Below are positions 5,818 through 8,870 of a stretch of 8,870 nt of DNA, piece after piece. Under the pieces are notes generated by a model that was not told the DNA's origin, searched no databases, and saw nothing but the letters and a program-made list of their open reading frames with translations. How positions within the stretch are numbered: position 1 is the stretch's first letter; each line of letters opens with the position of its first letter. The position numbers were made by a program, and so were the translations under genes. The DNA is taken from NCBI GenBank assembly GCA_022361315.1, contig JAKSBB010000151.1:1-8870 (forward strand). The letters run 5' to 3'. The stretch comes from Desulfobacterales bacterium (GTDB taxonomy: Bacteria > Desulfobacterota > Desulfobacteria > Desulfobacterales > Desulfobacteraceae).

Positions 5818-7158
5818 GTGGATCTTTTCGAAAGCCACGCCAGGGATGAAATGGAAAAAACAGCCCCCCTGGCCGACCGCATGCGCCCCAAAACATTGAA
5901 TGAGGTGATGGGGCAGGACCATGTCACAGGTTCAGGTACCCTTCTGGAACGAGCCGTTGCCAGTGATCGGGTGTTTTCCATGATATTGTGGGGTCCGCCG
6001 GGATGCGGCAAGACCACTCTGGCCAATATCATTGCCGAGGAAACCCGGAACGAGTGTGTTAAAATTTCTGCTGTTCTGTCCGGGGTGAAAGAGGTGCGGG
6101 CCATCATTGAAAAGGCAAGGGAGACCCGCAGACTCTATAAAAAGAGAACCCTCCTCTTTGTGGATGAGATTCACAGGTTCAACAAAGCCCAGCAGGACGC
6201 ATTTCTTTTCCATGTGGAAAACGGCCTGATCACATTGGTGGGGGCTACCACGGAAAACCCTTCCTTTGAGGTGAATCCGGCACTTGTGTCCAGATGCCGG
6301 GTATTTACCCTGAACAGTCTGACTCCGGACGACCTTACGGGCATTCTCAAAAGGGCGCTTACGGACGGGGAGAGGGGGCTGGGAATGCCTGCCGATTCAT
6401 TTTCCGAGGACGCATTGGCGCATATCGCCCGGGTGTCTGAAGGGGATGCCCGCATGGCCCTGACCAATCTTGAAACGGCGGCCGTTTACTGGCAGGGCAA
6501 TGACTCCGGGGAAGCCCCCGGCGTGGTGGGTATTGAAGAGGTGGAATCTGCGGTCGAGCAGAAGTTCCTGCGGTACGACAAATCCGGAGAGGAACACTAT
6601 AACCTCATTTCCGCCTTCATCAAAAGCCTACGGGGCTCTGATCCGGATGCGGCCATTTACTGGCTGGAGCGGATGCTGGAAGGGGGCGAAGATCCGTATT
6701 ACACCATGCGTCGGATGATCCGGTTTGCCACTGAGGATGTCGGTCTTGCCGATCCGGGAGCGCTGACCATGGCCATGAATGCCGACGCATCCTTTCGAAG
6801 GTTGGGGCGGCCCGAAGGGGACGGCTCTCTATTCATGGCGGCTGTGTACCTGGCTACAGCTCCTAAAAGCAATGCTGTCTACGCCGCCCACAAGGCCGTG
6901 AAATCATCGGTGAAGGAGGGGGGCTATCAGCCGGTGCCCATGCATATCCGGAATGCGCCCACAGGATTGATGAAGGAAATGGGATACGGCGAGGGGTACA
7001 AGTATGCCCATGATTATAAAGACGGTTTTGTTCCCCAATCTTACCTGCCCGATGCCATGGAAGGGCAGCGGTTCTACTTTCCCACCAAACGGGGCTACGA
7101 GAAAACGGTCAAGCAGCGGCTTGAGGCCTGGATCGCGTTGAAGCAGGCTAAGGAATAA
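5818..7158 (+). CDS. rarA: Replication-associated recombination protein A (RarA/MgsA), AAA+ ATPase
   Basis: RarA is a clamp-loader-related ATPase that acts at stalled or gapped replication forks; relatives are bacterial MgsA, yeast Mgs1 and human WRNIP1. The 446-residue length equals that of E. coli RarA (447). Visible motifs are PLADRMRPKTLNEVMGQDH near the start, Walker A GPPGCGKTT (59–67) and Walker B LLFVDEIHRF (112–121). FNKAQQDAFL and the sensor-1 segment VGATTENPSFE (from 141) follow. The C-terminal half has the family tetramerisation/helical features FIKSLRGSDPDAAIYWLERM, ATEDVGLADP, YLATAPKSNAVY, RNAPTGLMKEMGYG and FYFPTKRG. All are intact. The GTG start is supported by AGGAG. It lies 17 bp after der on the same strand and probably shares its transcript. 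Its stop is 9 bp from the stop of the convergent protease gene. Confidence 0.97.
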   Translation: MDLFESHARDEMEKTAPLADRMRPKTLNEVMGQDHVTGSGTLLERAVASDRVFSMILWGPPGCGKTTLANIIAEETRNECVKISAVLSGVKEVRAIIEKARETRRLYKKRTLLFVDEIHRFNKAQQDAFLFHVENGLITLVGATTENPSFEVNPALVSRCRVFTLNSLTPDDLTGILKRALTDGERGLGMPADSFSEDALAHIARVSEGDARMALTNLETAAVYWQGNDSGEAPGVVGIEEVESAVEQKFLRYDKSGEEHYNLISAFIKSLRGSDPDAAIYWLERMLEGGEDPYYTMRRMIRFATEDVGLADPGALTMAMNADASFRRLGRPEGDGSLFMAAVYLATAPKSNAVYAAHKAVKSSVKEGGYQPVPMHIRNAPTGLMKEMGYGEGYKYAHDYKDGFVPQSYLPDAMEGQRFYFPTKRGYEKTVKQRLEAWIALKQAKE

Positions 7159-7167
7159 GTTTCGATA

Positions 7168-8870
7168 TCAGTTTACCTGCCTGAAACGGAGCAGCCGTGC
7201 TTTGGCAAGATCATACTCGTTCCAGGAATCCAGATAGGTCCCCAGGGCCTCTCGATAATGGTGAGAGGCCTGCTCTCGGTTTTTGTTCCCCTCGGCATCA
7301 AGGCCCAAAGCCGTGTGAAGGGTGATGCGTTTAGCAGGTGAATTGGCCGCCAGTTTCACCAGCTCTGATTCGCTGGGGCCTTCAAGAAGCTGCCTGCCCA
7401 GAATACCGTACCAGGTATTTTCGGAATCCGTCTTGAACCGGGAAATCTGGCTGCGGCCCGCATCTGAATCTCCGGTCAGCTTCAGAAGCTGGCCTTTCAT
7501 CAGGCCGAGGCTCAGGCTCAGGGCCGTTTCCCGTGCAGGCGCCTTGAAGTAAAGATCGATGAAGGACAGTGCCTCCTTCCATTCAGACCGGCCGGCGTGA
7601 TAGAAGGCGAGTCGGCCGATGATTGTCCGGTTGTCCGGGGCCAGTTCCCGCAGCTTGGTGTAGGCTGCCACCTTGTCTTCATGGTCTGCGCTCTGTGACT
7701 CAAAATCCCGGATCAATACCATGGCTTCATCGTATTCCGTCTTCGCCTTCTGCCGTTGTTCAAGCGCTGCTTCCCAGAAGGCGGCCTGTTCGGCGCGATA
7801 GACGGTTTTGTCATCGGCAAAGGCAAGTTGTAACTCCATCAGCCTGTTGAGCCGGGACATGGCCATGAAGTAGAGGTGATCATTGGCGCCGGCCGTCATG
7901 ACAATTTCTTTGAATACCTTGATGGCATCCGCCGGATCGCCCTGCTTTTCTATGATCATCCCTTCCAAAAACCACCGCCACGCCTTTTCCGATTGATTTT
8001 CAAAATCTATGAATCCCGTATCCATACGCTGCTCCGAATCTAAAATCCGGGCCAGATACCCCATGAATTCGTCCGGGTGTTGCCAGGACAGGGTGAACAA
8101 TTCCCGGGTCAGATCGGTGCTGCTGTTGATGTTGGTGAGCCAGTCGATGATGTAGAGCATCAGTCTGGCCGTGTTGTTGTTCCCCTCAATGGAAATCAGA
8201 CGGGTAAACATTTTTTTGCTGGCATCCAGATCATTCCGGCAGAAATCCAGAAGTGCAGAGGTGAATATCAGGGCTGGGTCCTGGCTGGCCTCCAGCAGTT
8301 GCCGGGAAAGTTTGGCCGCACCGTCAAAGTCGTTGGCCGCTGCCAGGTCAAGCACCTGATTGAGTTTCTTGTCCAGGGTAAAATCGAGAATACCGTCCCA
8401 TTTTGGCTGTCCCGCCTTGAGGCTGTCCACGAATCTGGCCGGCTTGTCAATGGGCAGTACCAGTCCGAAATCGGATAGGGGCGTTGTCAGGGGAATTTGC
8501 ACCGAGGGCTGGTCGGTTACCACGCCCGATGCAATACCGATGACCCGGCCGTCGGCATTGACTGCGGGGCCGCCGCTGTTGCCCTTATAAATAGAGGCGT
8601 CAACCTGGATCAGTTCTTTGGAGGTTCGTCTGACATGGCCCCGGGTAATACTGGCGTTGATCCGTTCGTCCTGGGTTCGGCTGCCAAGGGGAAATCCCAT
8701 GATAATTACGGGTGACAAACGTTTTATCGCCAGGGGGTCCCGGATCTCTGCCATGGGTAGCGGCTGGATGCCCTCGGGTAGGGTGTCAATCTTGAGCACG
8801 GCAAAGTCATGCTGAAAGGGCAGGTGGAGGCGGTCTCCGGATTTCCTGACGCCTCTGGGCACACCCACCA
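7168..8870 (-). CDS. Trypsin-like (HtrA/S1C-type) serine protease with a long TPR-like C-terminal region, N-terminus beyond the window
   Basis: The frame is open from the right edge to a TGA at 7168–7170, about 567 residues. The start of the fragment is the end of a chymotrypsin-fold protease. The catalytic Asp is in HDFAVLKID (codon 8806–8808) and the nucleophile Ser in GNSGGP (codon 8575–8577), 77 residues apart, close to the DegP spacing. MGFPLGSR and VIGIASGVV are also typical. The catalytic His would lie about ten residues outside the window, as would any signal peptide. Instead of the PDZ domains usual in DegP/HtrA, the remaining ~390 residues are alpha-helical with TPR-like pairs (AAANDFDGAAKLSRQLLEAS, AYTKLRELAPDNRTIIGRLAFYHAGR, EQASHHYREALGTYLD). 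I see no membrane helix in the visible part. It probably acts in the periplasm or at the envelope, with the repeats binding a substrate or partner; this is inferred. It converges on rarA. Confidence 0.85.
   Translation of the reverse strand, partial: VGVPRGVRKSGDRLHLPFQHDFAVLKIDTLPEGIQPLPMAEIRDPLAIKRLSPVIIMGFPLGSRTQDERINASITRGHVRRTSKELIQVDASIYKGNSGGPAVNADGRVIGIASGVVTDQPSVQIPLTTPLSDFGLVLPIDKPARFVDSLKAGQPKWDGILDFTLDKKLNQVLDLAAANDFDGAAKLSRQLLEASQDPALIFTSALLDFCRNDLDASKKMFTRLISIEGNNNTARLMLYIIDWLTNINSSTDLTRELFTLSWQHPDEFMGYLARILDSEQRMDTGFIDFENQSEKAWRWFLEGMIIEKQGDPADAIKVFKEIVMTAGANDHLYFMAMSRLNRLMELQLAFADDKTVYRAEQAAFWEAALEQRQKAKTEYDEAMVLIRDFESQSADHEDKVAAYTKLRELAPDNRTIIGRLAFYHAGRSEWKEALSFIDLYFKAPARETALSLSLGLMKGQLLKLTGDSDAGRSQISRFKTDSENTWYGILGRQLLEGPSESELVKLAANSPAKRITLHTALGLDAEGNKNREQASHHYREALGTYLDSWNEYDLAKARLLRFRQVN
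7246..7284 (+). terminator. Possible intrinsic terminator of the der–rarA transcript with two competing hairpins
   Basis: About 90 bases after the rarA stop, on the plus strand, GGCCTCTC (7246–7253) can pair with GAGAGGCC (7263–7270). GAGAG (7263–7267) can instead pair with CTCTC (7273–7277), two bases before a run of five T (7280–7284). The second hairpin plus T run has terminator form but a short stem, and the first would exclude it. The site lies inside the 3' coding part of the opposing protease gene. This is a weak, motif-based call. Confidence 0.3.

Noticed and set aside
4655..5896. A 413-codon open frame antisense to der, running into rarA
   Set aside because: It mirrors der, whose motifs are complete on the plus strand; the antisense product has no recognisable domain and no convincing ribosome site. 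Long antisense frames are common opposite such genes.
1..8870. Search by eye for tRNA or rRNA genes, CRISPR arrays, insertion-sequence ends and attachment sites
   Set aside because: None was seen; repeated stretches such as the two GRPNVGKS-coding segments of der come from domain duplication.

Overview
The window reads as chromosomal DNA of a Gram-negative bacterium of moderate GC content. The gene families, the frequent GTG starts and the cyclase–TPR architecture suggest a Desulfobacterota-like (delta-proteobacterial) organism, but this placement is inference. One exception stands out. The first ~120 bases, read on the minus strand, encode a fragment of the C-terminal exchange-factor domain of eukaryotic elongation factor 1B (eEF1B beta/delta), with almost only G or C at third codon positions. 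They join abruptly to a beheaded bacterial phosphatase gene, so the left edge looks like a eukaryote–bacterium chimera, most likely made in library preparation, amplification or assembly.

Layout: (1) 1–~120, eEF1B fragment, minus strand. (2) ~121–941, C-terminal part of a PhoD-like metallophosphatase. (3) 942–1103, intergenic DNA with a promoter (TTGACA, 17 bp, TATGTT) buried in an imperfect inverted repeat. (4) 1104–3017, class III nucleotide cyclase homology domain, one membrane segment, a TolB/FlgO-like domain and TPRs. (5) ~3025–4206, a DegT/DnrJ-type aminotransferase closest to PseC of pseudaminic acid synthesis. It follows the cyclase gene almost without a gap and carries two poly-G tracts, of 11 and 8 bases. 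(6) 4207–4336, intergenic DNA with the promoter and Shine–Dalgarno site for der. (7) 4337–5800, der (engA), the double GTPase of ribosome assembly. (8) 5818–7158, rarA (mgsA), an AAA+ ATPase of replication-fork maintenance, 17 bp behind der and probably co-transcribed. (9) 7168–8870, minus strand, a trypsin/HtrA-like serine protease joined to a long helical TPR-like region. It is cut by the right edge and converges on rarA with only 9 bp between the stop codons.

The cyclase–pseC pair and der–rarA look like two short same-strand transcription units. The first may link a membrane signalling protein to surface-sugar synthesis; the second is housekeeping. The strongest candidates for something undescribed are the G11 tract in pseC, where loss or gain of one G ends or scrambles the protein and so suggests an on/off phase switch, and the symmetrical promoter of the cyclase gene. 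No RNA genes, CRISPR arrays, insertion sequences or attachment sites were seen.
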